Shown here one piece after another: positions 15,763 to 23,056 of a DNA stretch of 64,000 nt. Every line of letters starts with the position of its first letter. The first letter of the stretch is position 1. The position numbers and the translations under genes are program-made. This DNA comes from Streptomyces sp. 1331.2 (GTDB lineage: Bacteria > Actinomycetota > Actinomycetes > Streptomycetales > Streptomycetaceae): assembly GCF_900199205.1 (NCBI RefSeq), contig NZ_OBMJ01000003.1, positions 248,001-312,000 of the forward strand, read 5' to 3'. A model generated the notes under the pieces. That model did no database searches. It had not been told where the DNA came from and worked only from the letters and a program-made list of their open reading frames with translations.

Positions 15763-16294
15763 CCTCAGCGCTCCGATCGATCTCGTAGTCCTGGCCGCCC
15801 TCGGCAAGGTTCTTCTCTGCCTTTCGTCGCGCCCACCGCGACGGTGGGTCGGCGTTCGCGTTGACCTCGCTGCGGCGCTGAGTGAGCTGCGAGAGTCGTT
15901 CTCGCCCCTCATCGAATGTCAGGTGAGGGAGATCGACAAGCAGCAGCTGCCGGGCATCGGTCTGTAGATCCAGGTAGGAGTTGGCGGCAGCTCCTGCGCC
16001 CTCTGCCCGACGGGCTGCGTTCACGGTGGTGCTGACCGCTGTCAGGGCGGCAGCGATGAGTGCAAGTGCGCCGGCCAGCTGGGCCTGCCCAGCATCAGCG
16101 AGGAAGGTCCCTCCGGCGGCTGCGGAGAGGCCAGTAGCGGGCACCCCGAGAAGGAGGTTGGTAGCTCGCCAAAGCTTCATCTGTTCGAACTGGCCTTGTG
16201 CGCTATGTCGCGTGCTTTCCTCGACCCGTGCGACCTCCTCGCCGATGGGCCTGAGCTCCGCGGAGACTGACTCGGGGACGTGCATTGCGATCAC
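15755..16294 (-). CDS. SLATT-domain two-TM effector
   Basis: A 179-residue protein (GTG 16294; an ATG at 16285 is an equal alternative). A charged N-terminal helix (about residues 1-42) is followed by two hydrophobic segments at about 44-64 and 71-92, then a soluble helical tail ending RRKAEKNLAEGGQDYEIDRS. This layout, with the aromatic/charged pattern after TM2 (ANSYLDLQTDARQLLL), fits the SLATT domain described as a 2TM pore-forming effector associated with SMODS nucleotidyltransferases and SLOG sensors. It lies immediately upstream of the CD-NTase, overlapping by 8 bases. The expected role is membrane disruption on binding the nucleotide signal. Confidence 0.75.
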   Translation of the reverse strand: MIAMHVPESVSAELRPIGEEVARVEESTRHSAQGQFEQMKLWRATNLLLGVPATGLSAAAGGTFLADAGQAQLAGALALIAAALTAVSTTVNAARRAEGAGAAANSYLDLQTDARQLLLVDLPHLTFDEGRERLSQLTQRRSEVNANADPPSRWARRKAEKNLAEGGQDYEIDRSAEGA

Positions 16295-16487
16295 CGCTGC
16301 TCTCTGGGCGTTCCAGCGTCTTGGGTGGGTATGGAGAGGATCCTCGCGCCAGGGTCATCTGGCAACAAGATTCGATCCCCCGCACCACAACGCCAAGGCA
16401 GACAAGCTGCGCTGGTGCGGAGCGACCTTGATCACGTTTGCTGGCCGTAGCGAACGAACCCCCGCGCTGTCAGCACGAGGCGTCGGC

Positions 16488-16961
16488 CTACGGGCGGATC
16501 GCTCCGTGTTCCAGGTAGACGGTCGCGGACTGCGTCCTGGCGACGCAGGCGGAGTGGATGCGGCGGGCGAGGCGTGGGATGAGGAGTGCGTCGAGCTGGT
16601 CGGTGGTGTGGAAGGCGTACTCACCGATCTCCACCTGGTCAACGGTGATGTGTGCGAGCTCGTCGGCCGGGAGGATACCTCCGTCGAAGACGAAGAGGAG
16701 CTTGTCGCCCTCGGTGGGATGGGGCGCCCAGTCGGCGACGAGCAGGCGGCCGATCGGCGGGTTGATGCCAAGCTCCTCTTTGACCTCTCGGGCCGCACCT
16801 TCGCTCGGGGTCTCGCCGGCGTGCAGGTAGCCGCCGGGGATTTCCCAGCCGGGCTTGTAGGTCGGCTTCACGAGGAGGACACGGTCGTCCTCGTCGAAGA
16901 AGAGCACGCCGGCGGCGGTGCGGGGCTGGGCCACGACCTCGCGGGACTGGGAGTCGTTCAT
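16488..16961 (-). CDS. Nudix hydrolase
   Basis: A 157-residue soluble protein from ATG 16961. The Nudix box is complete: GYLHAGETPSEGAAREVKEE within a GX5EX7REUXEEXGU pattern ending LGI. VLLVKPTYKPGWEIPGG precedes it, as in MutT/ADP-ribose-pyrophosphatase-type enzymes that use Mg2+ to cleave nucleoside diphosphates linked to another moiety. The substrate is unknown. It is 190 bases upstream of the SLATT gene in the same direction. A link to the nucleotide signalling pair (signal turnover) is possible but speculative; many free-standing Nudix genes exist in streptomycetes. Confidence 0.88.
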   Translation of the reverse strand: MNDSQSREVVAQPRTAAGVLFFDEDDRVLLVKPTYKPGWEIPGGYLHAGETPSEGAAREVKEELGINPPIGRLLVADWAPHPTEGDKLLFVFDGGILPADELAHITVDQVEIGEYAFHTTDQLDALLIPRLARRIHSACVARTQSATVYLEHGAIRP

Positions 16962-17148
16962 GGCGACGACGGTAGCCAGCGAACCCAGGTCGGCGCCGGG
17001 CGTCGAGGGATGAAGTGGCGGCGGACCTGCTTGGGTGCCAGCTCCTCGGCTGACAGGCGCTGAAGGGGCAACCTCAGGTCAGGTTTCGGGTACCCCTGCC
17101 CGCATCGCATGGAAGATGCGTGATTCGCGGATGTCGTGCAGTCGGATG

Positions 17149-17170
17149 CGGCATGCTGATCAGCATGCCG
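17149..17170. promoter_or_regulatory. 22-bp perfect palindrome over a start codon
   Basis: CGGCATGCTGA followed immediately by its complement TCAGCATGCCG. Both possible start codons of the membrane protein gene (ATG at 17153 and ATG at 17165) lie inside the palindrome. It could be an operator or an RNA hairpin that hides the start codons. Confidence 0.6.
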
Positions 17171-18334
17171 ACTGGTCCGTCCACATCTGCGGTGGTGCCT
17201 CCTCCCCTGTGGCGTCCGCTACGACGTTTGCACCACCGATTCATCGAGAAGCAGATTGACGACGCAGTCCGATCCTCGTCGCTCCTGTCCACTCCGCTCG
17301 ACCTTGATCTGTTCCGACGCGCCCTCCAGTACGACGGAGGCCTCGGCCCCATGGCCCTGATCGCGATCGGGGGCTTCGACTTCATCTTCCTTTCAGTGGT
17401 ACTCGCGACGTGGAAAGGGGCGTGTACCACTGGTGGACTACTGCCCAGCGGCGGGGGCAGCCTAGCTGCGTGCCCGACTCACCACGAGAAGGTTTCGGCC
17501 GGACTTGTGGTCCTGACCGTCTCTCTCGCCCTGTGGGTGGCCTCAGTAACGAGGAGCGCCAGAACGGGAGTCCGGGTGCAGTACTGCTATCAGGCACTGA
17601 TACCGGCGTTGGAGGTGCTCGGCGCATGTGGACAGGTCCAGGTTCTCGGAGGTCACCAAGCGGCGGCAGAACTCAGCAAGAAGGCCGCAGCGCTTGGCCA
17701 AGCAGTAGTGGACGGATCAGGTCACGCGGCCAGCGACTACGGCTCTCGCAGCGCAACTCGTGCCTCGACACGAGAGCATGCGCGGAGGGTCGCTGCCTTG
17801 CTTGAACGCACTGCCGACGAGCTGTTGCCAGGTCGTGAGCGGGCAACCGCATCCTTGGCCTGCTACGCCGCTGCGATAGCTCACCAGACTGCGGACGGGC
17901 GGTTCACCAATCTCCTCGGGCCAATCGGGCAACCACCGGAGCTCCCGCCAGCGGCTCCGGAATCTCCCGACCGAACCGACGGACGAAGGCTGGCTGTCGC
18001 CGCCATGATGGCTCTGGTTCTGACCGCCCTATTGGCATGGGGTATCAGTTACCTTGGCCTGCCGACGTATGTGAACGCACCCCTCGCCACCCTTTCGGTG
18101 CCACTCGTCGCCTTCCTTGTTCTGGCTTACCGCTATGGGTTGGCCGAAGCCCTTCGGCTCACCGCGACCCTCAGATCCGTACGCAACGGCGACGCTCCAT
18201 CTGAGCCTCAGGCAGCCCCTAGCGGCGGGGCGGCGCATAACCAGTCGGTGATCCGTCAGCCGCCACCTGGCAGTTCCGAATCAGACAGCTCCCAGCCAGC
18301 CGATGTGGCCCGTAGCTCGGCAAGCGCAGTCTAG
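17153..18334 (+). CDS. four-TM membrane protein of unknown function
   Basis: About 393 residues from ATG 17153 (ATG 17165 is the alternative). Two hydrophobic segments near residues 68-88 (MALIAIGGFDFIFLSVVLAT) and 116-138, a soluble helical region of about 150 residues with many Ala, Arg and Thr, and two more segments (AVAAMMALVLTALLAWGISY and LATLSVPLVAFLVLAYRYG). The C-terminal 45 residues are Ser/Pro/Gln-rich and disordered. No family is recognised. It diverges from the Nudix gene and neighbours the CD-NTase/SLATT pair, so a role in the same defence island is possible but not shown. The start codons sit inside a 22-bp palindrome, so expression is likely controlled at this site. Confidence 0.65.
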   Translation: MLISMPTGPSTSAVVPPPLWRPLRRLHHRFIEKQIDDAVRSSSLLSTPLDLDLFRRALQYDGGLGPMALIAIGGFDFIFLSVVLATWKGACTTGGLLPSGGGSLAACPTHHEKVSAGLVVLTVSLALWVASVTRSARTGVRVQYCYQALIPALEVLGACGQVQVLGGHQAAAELSKKAAALGQAVVDGSGHAASDYGSRSATRASTREHARRVAALLERTADELLPGRERATASLACYAAAIAHQTADGRFTNLLGPIGQPPELPPAAPESPDRTDGRRLAVAAMMALVLTALLAWGISYLGLPTYVNAPLATLSVPLVAFLVLAYRYGLAEALRLTATLRSVRNGDAPSEPQAAPSGGAAHNQSVIRQPPPGSSESDSSQPADVARSSASAV

Positions 18335-18432
18335 GGCGGCAATACGAGCACTGGATCGAGGCGGGATCTCTCACCCCGAACGAGCGGAGCAAGACGTAGC
18401 GGTTGGGGGCGTGGCGCCGGACGGTGGGGTGG

Positions 18433-18459
18433 GCTCGTCGACATAGTCTCTCGACGAGC
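18433..18459. terminator. hairpin between convergent genes
   Basis: GCTCGTCGA and TCGACGAGC are separated by 9 bases. It lies between the convergent membrane-protein and Nudix genes, 99 bases after one stop and 17 bases after the other, and could terminate both. Confidence 0.5.
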
Positions 18460-18475
18460 TCACCCGTCCGTGTCG

Positions 18476-18952
18476 TCATGCCGCTGCCGGCTCCCAGCCG
18501 TAGCGCGAGAAGGCGGGACCGCCAGCGCCGTAGGCGGTGAGCGCCTGGGTGGCCGTGGGGAAGGCCGGCTCGGGGAGGTGGTTGGCGGGAACCCAGCGGG
18601 CGGTGAGGTGCTTGTCGGGCTCGGTGTTGGTGAGGTCGCCGGTCCACTTGTCGGTGGCGAAGACGAAGAGGACGAACTGGCCGGCCTGGTCCCAGCCCTG
18701 TTCGACGTGGATGACGTGGACGAGTTCGAGGTCCGCCGGGTCGACGAGCAGGCCGGTCTCCTCCTTGAGTTCGCGGGCGGCGGCCTCGTCGAGGGCTTCG
18801 CCGGGCTCCGCCTTGCCGCCCGGGACGGTCCAGGCGGGGTGTGGGGACCAGTTGCGGGCGGCGTAGTGCACGGCGGCGATCGTGTCGGTGCTCTTGTCGT
18901 GGACGATCACGCAGACCGAGTTCCGGCTGTTCATCACGCCGTTGTGCGTCAC
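18476..18952 (-). CDS. Nudix hydrolase, last gene of nucleoside-type cluster
   Basis: A 158-residue protein. The GTG at 18952 overlaps the upstream TGA (GTGA) and has AAGGAG 8 bases before it, inside the previous gene. The Nudix box reads GGKAEPGEALDEAAARELKE followed by ETGL. It is the 3'-most gene of a nine-gene minus-strand run with nearly every junction overlapping. In such a locus it may clear nucleotide by-products or trim a nucleotide-linked intermediate. The substrate is not predictable. Confidence 0.88.
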   Translation of the reverse strand: MTHNGVMNSRNSVCVIVHDKSTDTIAAVHYAARNWSPHPAWTVPGGKAEPGEALDEAAARELKEETGLLVDPADLELVHVIHVEQGWDQAGQFVLFVFATDKWTGDLTNTEPDKHLTARWVPANHLPEPAFPTATQALTAYGAGGPAFSRYGWEPAAA

Positions 18953-19728
18953 GGTGCGGACTCCTTGTCGAGGTGTCGGAGGATGTCGGTGGTCCAGGTC
19001 GGTCTGGCAGTGTGCCAGCTGAACCGGTAGCCGTTGGTGCCGAGATAGGGCGTGGTGAGGACGTGGTGGAACTCGCACCACGCGGCGAACTCGCGCCAGG
19101 AGCATCCGGGCAGGCCGCGCTGCCGGGGATGGTGGTTGTAGGAGTCCACGGCCCGGCGGATGGTGTCCTCGGGCAGCGGGCCGGTGGTCATGGCGGTGCT
19201 GACGACGAGCTTGGCGAGGTCGTAGCCGAACGGCGCGAGGGTAAGGGAGTCGAAGTCGATGACGGCCACATCGGCGTCGGTGATGAGGAAGTTGCGCGGG
19301 TTGGCGTCCTTGTAGAAGGCGGCCGGCATAGTCGCGGCCCGCTCCAGCCAGTCGTCGGCGGCCTCGGACGTCAGGGCCGGCTCCGGCACGGTGCCGGAGG
19401 CCAGGAGTTGCTGGAGGCGTTCGCGGCGGCCGGCGGTGAAGCCGGCGATGGTGACGGTGCGGTGGGTGTGCGGCGTGTCGAGAGGGGCGGCGCGCAGCTG
19501 CCGGGTGTACGCCGTGGCGTGCTGGTGCCCGAGAAGGCTGGCCAGGGCCATGAGGTCGTCGGGACCGCCATGCCGTCCTTCGATGTGTTCGAAGTCGATC
19601 TCGGTGGGGCGGACGTGGAGGACCTGGGGGATGCGCACGTCGGGGTTGGCGTGGCCGATCCACTGGTGGTGGGCCAGCGCCCGACACATGGCCTCGGGGT
19701 TGGGGTAGGTCTTGGTGAAGGTCCTCAT
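18949..19728 (-). CDS. aminoglycoside-phosphotransferase-fold kinase
   Basis: A 259-residue protein from ATG 19728 (ATGA overlap with the methyltransferase). The catalytic loop is FYKDANPRNFLIT: Asp141 and Asn146 replace the usual HGDxxxxN, with Lys in place of His. VIDFDSLTLAPFGYDLAKL supplies the metal-binding Asp (158 or 160). The N-lobe is short. The family phosphorylates small hydroxylated molecules (sugars, choline, antibiotics) with ATP. In this cluster it may phosphorylate a biosynthetic intermediate or provide self-resistance by inactivating the product. Both are inference from context. Confidence 0.82.
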   Translation of the reverse strand: MRTFTKTYPNPEAMCRALAHHQWIGHANPDVRIPQVLHVRPTEIDFEHIEGRHGGPDDLMALASLLGHQHATAYTRQLRAAPLDTPHTHRTVTIAGFTAGRRERLQQLLASGTVPEPALTSEAADDWLERAATMPAAFYKDANPRNFLITDADVAVIDFDSLTLAPFGYDLAKLVVSTAMTTGPLPEDTIRRAVDSYNHHPRQRGLPGCSWREFAAWCEFHHVLTTPYLGTNGYRFSWHTARPTWTTDILRHLDKESAP

Positions 19729-20525
19729 CGGCGGGCGGCCACGACGTAGGTGACGGTAGAGGTGGTCTCCAGCGGGCCGTTGCCGATCGTCTCCCGAAGC
19801 CGGCGGGCGATCTCCTCGACGTCACCACCGAGTTGGTACTTCGGGTTGGTGGCTGCGTACTCCGCGATGTGGTCGGCGTCGATGAAGCGGAAGCGGTGCT
19901 CGTGGTGGACGACCTGCTGCACGTCGAGGCAGGTGGCGACGATGTCGGCCTGGTTGTGGCTGTGGAAGGTCTCGTACAGGCTCGGCCGACTGGCGGCCTC
20001 GGGGTCCAGGCCGCTGGCGGCGATCACCTCGTCCAACGTGCGGTAGCTGTCGGGCGACTTGGTGACCGTGATCGACAGCCCGCCGGGTGCCAGGCAGCGG
20101 GCGATCTCGGCGATCACCGCTGCCGGCCGGGGCGAGTGGTAGAGGCAGAACGCGGCCACCGCGACGGCCACGGAGGCGTTGGGCAGGTCGATGGCGTGGA
20201 AGTCGCCGCGCAGGAACTCCACGCCCAGGCGGTCGGCGAGGCGGCTCCGGGCCTCGGCGAGGAGGGCGGTGGACTGGTCGAAGGCGATGAGCCTCGGCGG
20301 GTCGAGCCGCTCGGCCAAGGCGAGGGTGGTCGTGCCGCGTCCGCAGCCGATGTCGAGGACGGTGCCACGCAGGCCGGTGGCGGCGAGGTCGGCGATGACG
20401 GTGGCGGGGTGGGGGCCTGCGCTCTTGGCGCGGGCCAGGGCGCCGGTGCGCTGGGCGATGCGGCCGGCGTCGGCGTACAGGTCGTGGCGGATTCGGTCGG
20501 TGTCGAGGAACGGGTTGGCGGTCAT
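19725..20525 (-). CDS. class I SAM-dependent methyltransferase
   Basis: A 266-residue soluble protein from ATG 20525. Motif I is VLDIGCGRGTTTLALAERL (about residues 56-74), followed by LIAFDQSTALLAEAR (the acidic residue binding the SAM ribose) and CLAPGGLSITV (post-III). The C-terminal half is helical without a known lid. Methyl acceptor unknown. It overlaps the phosphotransferase gene by four bases and follows the P-loop kinase after 37 bases, so it belongs to the same operon. A small-molecule substrate is more likely than DNA or protein because no nucleic-acid domain is present. Confidence 0.9.
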   Translation of the reverse strand: MTANPFLDTDRIRHDLYADAGRIAQRTGALARAKSAGPHPATVIADLAATGLRGTVLDIGCGRGTTTLALAERLDPPRLIAFDQSTALLAEARSRLADRLGVEFLRGDFHAIDLPNASVAVAVAAFCLYHSPRPAAVIAEIARCLAPGGLSITVTKSPDSYRTLDEVIAASGLDPEAASRPSLYETFHSHNQADIVATCLDVQQVVHHEHRFRFIDADHIAEYAATNPKYQLGGDVEEIARRLRETIGNGPLETTSTVTYVVAARR

Positions 20526-20562
20526 GGACAGGTGGAGCCTTCCCGGTGCGATGTGGGTCAGG

Positions 20563-21072
20563 TCATGTCTGTGGCGGCACGGTGGCCAGGAAGCGGCGGG
20601 CGGCCCGGCGGCTGGTGATCGTGACGACGCGGGCGTGGCCGGCGTGCTCGGCGATCAGCGCGCGGACCTTGGGCCGCATCTGGCGCCGGAAGCCGAGGAT
20701 GTAGCGGATGAAGCCCCAGTGGATGCGGTCGAAGACGCCCTGCTCGGTGTGCTGGCCGCCGCGGTAGCGGCGACGGCGCTGGAGGATGCCCCACAGGCAC
20801 ACGATCGGGGGGATGTCGAGGAAGACGACGGTGTCGGCCCGCTTGAGGCGGATGGGGAGGGTGGAGGCGAAGTTTCCGTCGATCACCCAGCGCGGCTCGG
20901 CGACCAGCTCCTCCTGGAGGGCGGCGAACTTCTCCGGCGGGAGGGTGTTCCAGTCGGAGTCGTAGTAGACGCCGTCAAGGTGGGTGACGGGGGCGTTGAT
21001 CCTCTCGGCGAGCTGGCGTCCGAGGGTGGTCTTGCCGCTGCCGCCGCAGCCGATGATGGCGATCCTGTCCAT
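20563..21072 (-). CDS. P-loop kinase, topology-modulation/adenylate-kinase-like
   Basis: A 169-residue protein from ATG 21072. Walker A is IIGCGGSGKTTLGRQLAERI near the N-terminus. THLDGVYYDSDWN and WVIDGNFAST are typical of the small AAA/topology-modulation (FlaR-like) P-loop family related to nucleotide kinases. RADTVVFLDIPP is the Walker B-like strand, and a basic lid (LQRRRRYRGG) follows. It would transfer phosphate to a nucleotide or similar small molecule. Its presence beside a (d)CMP-hydroxymethylase-like protein makes a modified-nucleotide substrate attractive. The ribosome site is weak. Confidence 0.8.
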   Translation of the reverse strand: MDRIAIIGCGGSGKTTLGRQLAERINAPVTHLDGVYYDSDWNTLPPEKFAALQEELVAEPRWVIDGNFASTLPIRLKRADTVVFLDIPPIVCLWGILQRRRRYRGGQHTEQGVFDRIHWGFIRYILGFRRQMRPKVRALIAEHAGHARVVTITSRRAARRFLATVPPQT

Positions 21073-21170
21073 GTCGCTACAGGCTACCGAGCCGTGCGAC
21101 GGGCCGGACCGCGCTCTCTTCGGGCCGCGTGGGGTGCGTCCCGGGCCCGGCCCAGGACGCTTCGCGCCGG

Positions 21171-22004
21171 TCATGCGGCGACGGTGACCAGGGCGGCCCG
21201 GTCGAAGTCGTAGCGGACCACGCGGCCGGGGCCGGCGACCTCGGCGCACGACAGGTAGACCCTGCCGTCGGGCGAGATCTCCAGCTTCTCGACGACGTCG
21301 CTGGGCGGCGGGCACCGTTCGGGCAGCAGGATGTCGGTGTTCACCTTCATCTGGCCCAGGTCCATGCCGGTCAGCTGTTCGTGGAGGTACCGGGCCTGCT
21401 CCCAGGTGACGGGCGTGATGCCACTCTCGGCGGCGTTGCCGACCAGGCGGACGCGGTGGAGCATCAGGTCGCCGGCGCCGAGGTCTCGCAGCCGCTCGGC
21501 CAGGGCGGGGATCGTGTGGATGTTCTCGCCTGTGAGCGTGCACGTGGCGCCGAAGGGCAGGTTCCGTCCGAGGGCCCAGGCGAGGGTGTCGAAGGCCGCG
21601 TCGAAGGAGCCCGGGCGGCGGATGCGGTCGTGGGCCTCGGCGGTGCCGCCGTCCAGGGAGACGCGGAGCATGTCGAGGCGCTCGGCGGCCTGGGCGAGGA
21701 AGGCGCGCCGCTTGTAGCCGTTGGTGCAGACCTCGGTGCGGTAACCGAGCGACTTGGCGGCGGTCAGCACGGTCGGCAGCCCCTCGAACAGGAGGGGCTC
21801 GCCGCCGAGCAGGCACACCCAGCGGCAGTCGTAGGCGGCGGCGAAGTAGGTGAGGGCTGCGGCGGCCTGCTCGACTGTGACGGTGTCGGGGCGCTTGAGG
21901 TCCTCCCCGTGGTAGCAGGTGGTGCACGAGAAGTTGCAGCGGAACAGCAGCTCCAAGTAGAGCTTGTCGACCCGTTGGATGCCCGGGAGGACGGGGGCGG
22001 TCAT
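21171..22004 (-). CDS. radical SAM enzyme
   Basis: A 277-residue protein from ATG 22004 (ATGA overlap with the gene upstream). Cys23, Cys27 and Cys30 form the CX3CX2C cluster (FRCNFSCTTCYHG) that holds the 4Fe-4S cluster. GGEPLLFEG is the GGE motif binding SAM, and LRVSLDGGTAEAHDRI is the characteristic strand. Cys residues in ERCPPP and YLSCAEV near the C-terminus may bind an auxiliary cluster, as in SPASM/Twitch enzymes. The family does C-H chemistry on peptides, sugars or nucleosides. Here, with sugar and nucleotide enzymes, an epimerisation, oxidation or C-C bond step is plausible; the exact reaction is unknown. Confidence 0.9.
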   Translation of the reverse strand: MTAPVLPGIQRVDKLYLELLFRCNFSCTTCYHGEDLKRPDTVTVEQAAAALTYFAAAYDCRWVCLLGGEPLLFEGLPTVLTAAKSLGYRTEVCTNGYKRRAFLAQAAERLDMLRVSLDGGTAEAHDRIRRPGSFDAAFDTLAWALGRNLPFGATCTLTGENIHTIPALAERLRDLGAGDLMLHRVRLVGNAAESGITPVTWEQARYLHEQLTGMDLGQMKVNTDILLPERCPPPSDVVEKLEISPDGRVYLSCAEVAGPGRVVRYDFDRAALVTVAA

Positions 22005-23056
22005 GTGTGGTCTCCTTCGAGCAGCAGGGGCGGGACGGCGGTGCCGGCCAGGACGGCGTCGAGGGTGCGGAGCTGGCGGGTGAGGCGGAACGGGTCGAGC
22101 CGGTCGATACAGCGGGCGATCAGGTCGGCGTGGGCTTGGCTGCCGGCGAGCCGGGCGAGCGCGGTGACGGTGGCCACCACGTCCGCCGCGCTCGTGACGA
22201 TCAGCTCACGCGGGACGACCGTTTCGGCGGCCCGCAGGGTGCGCGGGGCCAGCGGCAGGCAGCCGGCGAGGACGGCTTCGAAGAGCCTCTGGGTGAACTG
22301 GCCGGTCCGCGCGTACCGGTCCGGTGCGAGGAGCACGGTGGCCACCGCGGAGCGGTAGGTGGGGATGACCTCGTCGAAGGGGATGCGGCCGGTGAAGTTC
22401 ACCTGAGGCCAGCGGGCGGTGGCGCCCCATTTCCCGGCCACCTGGTGCGGCAGCTGGGCGGCGGCCGGGGCGAAAAACTCGCCGAAGGCGGTGTCGCGGT
22501 CGTACTGGTTGCCGATGTAGACCAGCGGCAGTTCGCGCTTCTCGGCGGCGAGCGCGGCGGGGTAGGCCCGGTCGAGCGCGTCGTCGGCGACTGGGAAGAG
22601 CAGGCTGGCCGCGCCCGGCGACGGGTACAGGGCCGGCTCGCAGACCTGGACCTGTCCGACGGTCCTCAGCCGGTCGTCGGCGGGCAGTTGCTGGTCCTTG
22701 TCCCACAGCACCGTTCGGACGCCGTACCGGTGGGTGTAGTGGTCGAGGATCTCCTGCTGACGGTGCAGGTCGCAGGTGTGCCCTTCGGTGCCGCAGGCGC
22801 TGGTGTTGCGACCGGGGATCGGCCAGCGCCACTCCAGGAACAGGGCGTCGATCTCCGGCAGGCCGCCGTCCCATCGATAGGTGCCGGTGAGGTCGGTGCC
22901 GGCCTCGGCCAGGTCCCGGTTGGGCTGGAGGAAGACGACCTCGTGACCGGCGGCGAGCAGCCCGTCCACCAGGGTGCGGCGGTGGCTTCGTCCGCCGTCA
23001 GGGGTGTCGGTGATCCCGGAGCCCAGGAAGCCCCAGAAGCTGTACCCGATCCTCAT
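22001..23056 (-). CDS. glycosyltransferase-like protein
   Basis: A 351-residue protein from ATG 23056, overlapping the carbamoyltransferase stop (ATGA). The N-terminus MRIGYSFWGFLGSG with GGRSHRRTLVDGLLAAGHEV is the usual first Rossmann strand and loop of GT-B glycosyltransferases. QRLFEAVLAGCLPLAPRTLR near residues 265-285 matches the C-terminal donor-site region (the EAxxxG-x-P pattern) seen in GT4-type or spore-coat CgeB-like enzymes. Specific donor and acceptor are unknown. The epimerase in the same operon could supply its NDP-sugar. Cytoplasmic; no membrane segment. Confidence 0.68.
   Translation of the reverse strand: MRIGYSFWGFLGSGITDTPDGGRSHRRTLVDGLLAAGHEVVFLQPNRDLAEAGTDLTGTYRWDGGLPEIDALFLEWRWPIPGRNTSACGTEGHTCDLHRQQEILDHYTHRYGVRTVLWDKDQQLPADDRLRTVGQVQVCEPALYPSPGAASLLFPVADDALDRAYPAALAAEKRELPLVYIGNQYDRDTAFGEFFAPAAAQLPHQVAGKWGATARWPQVNFTGRIPFDEVIPTYRSAVATVLLAPDRYARTGQFTQRLFEAVLAGCLPLAPRTLRAAETVVPRELIVTSAADVVATVTALARLAGSQAHADLIARCIDRLDPFRLTRQLRTLDAVLAGTAVPPLLLEGDHT

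Noticed and set aside
18949..19728. Antibiotic resistance kinase called outright from the APH fold
   Set aside because: The catalytic loop is KDANPRN, not the usual HGD form, and fold alone does not show an antibiotic substrate; kept as a general small-molecule kinase.
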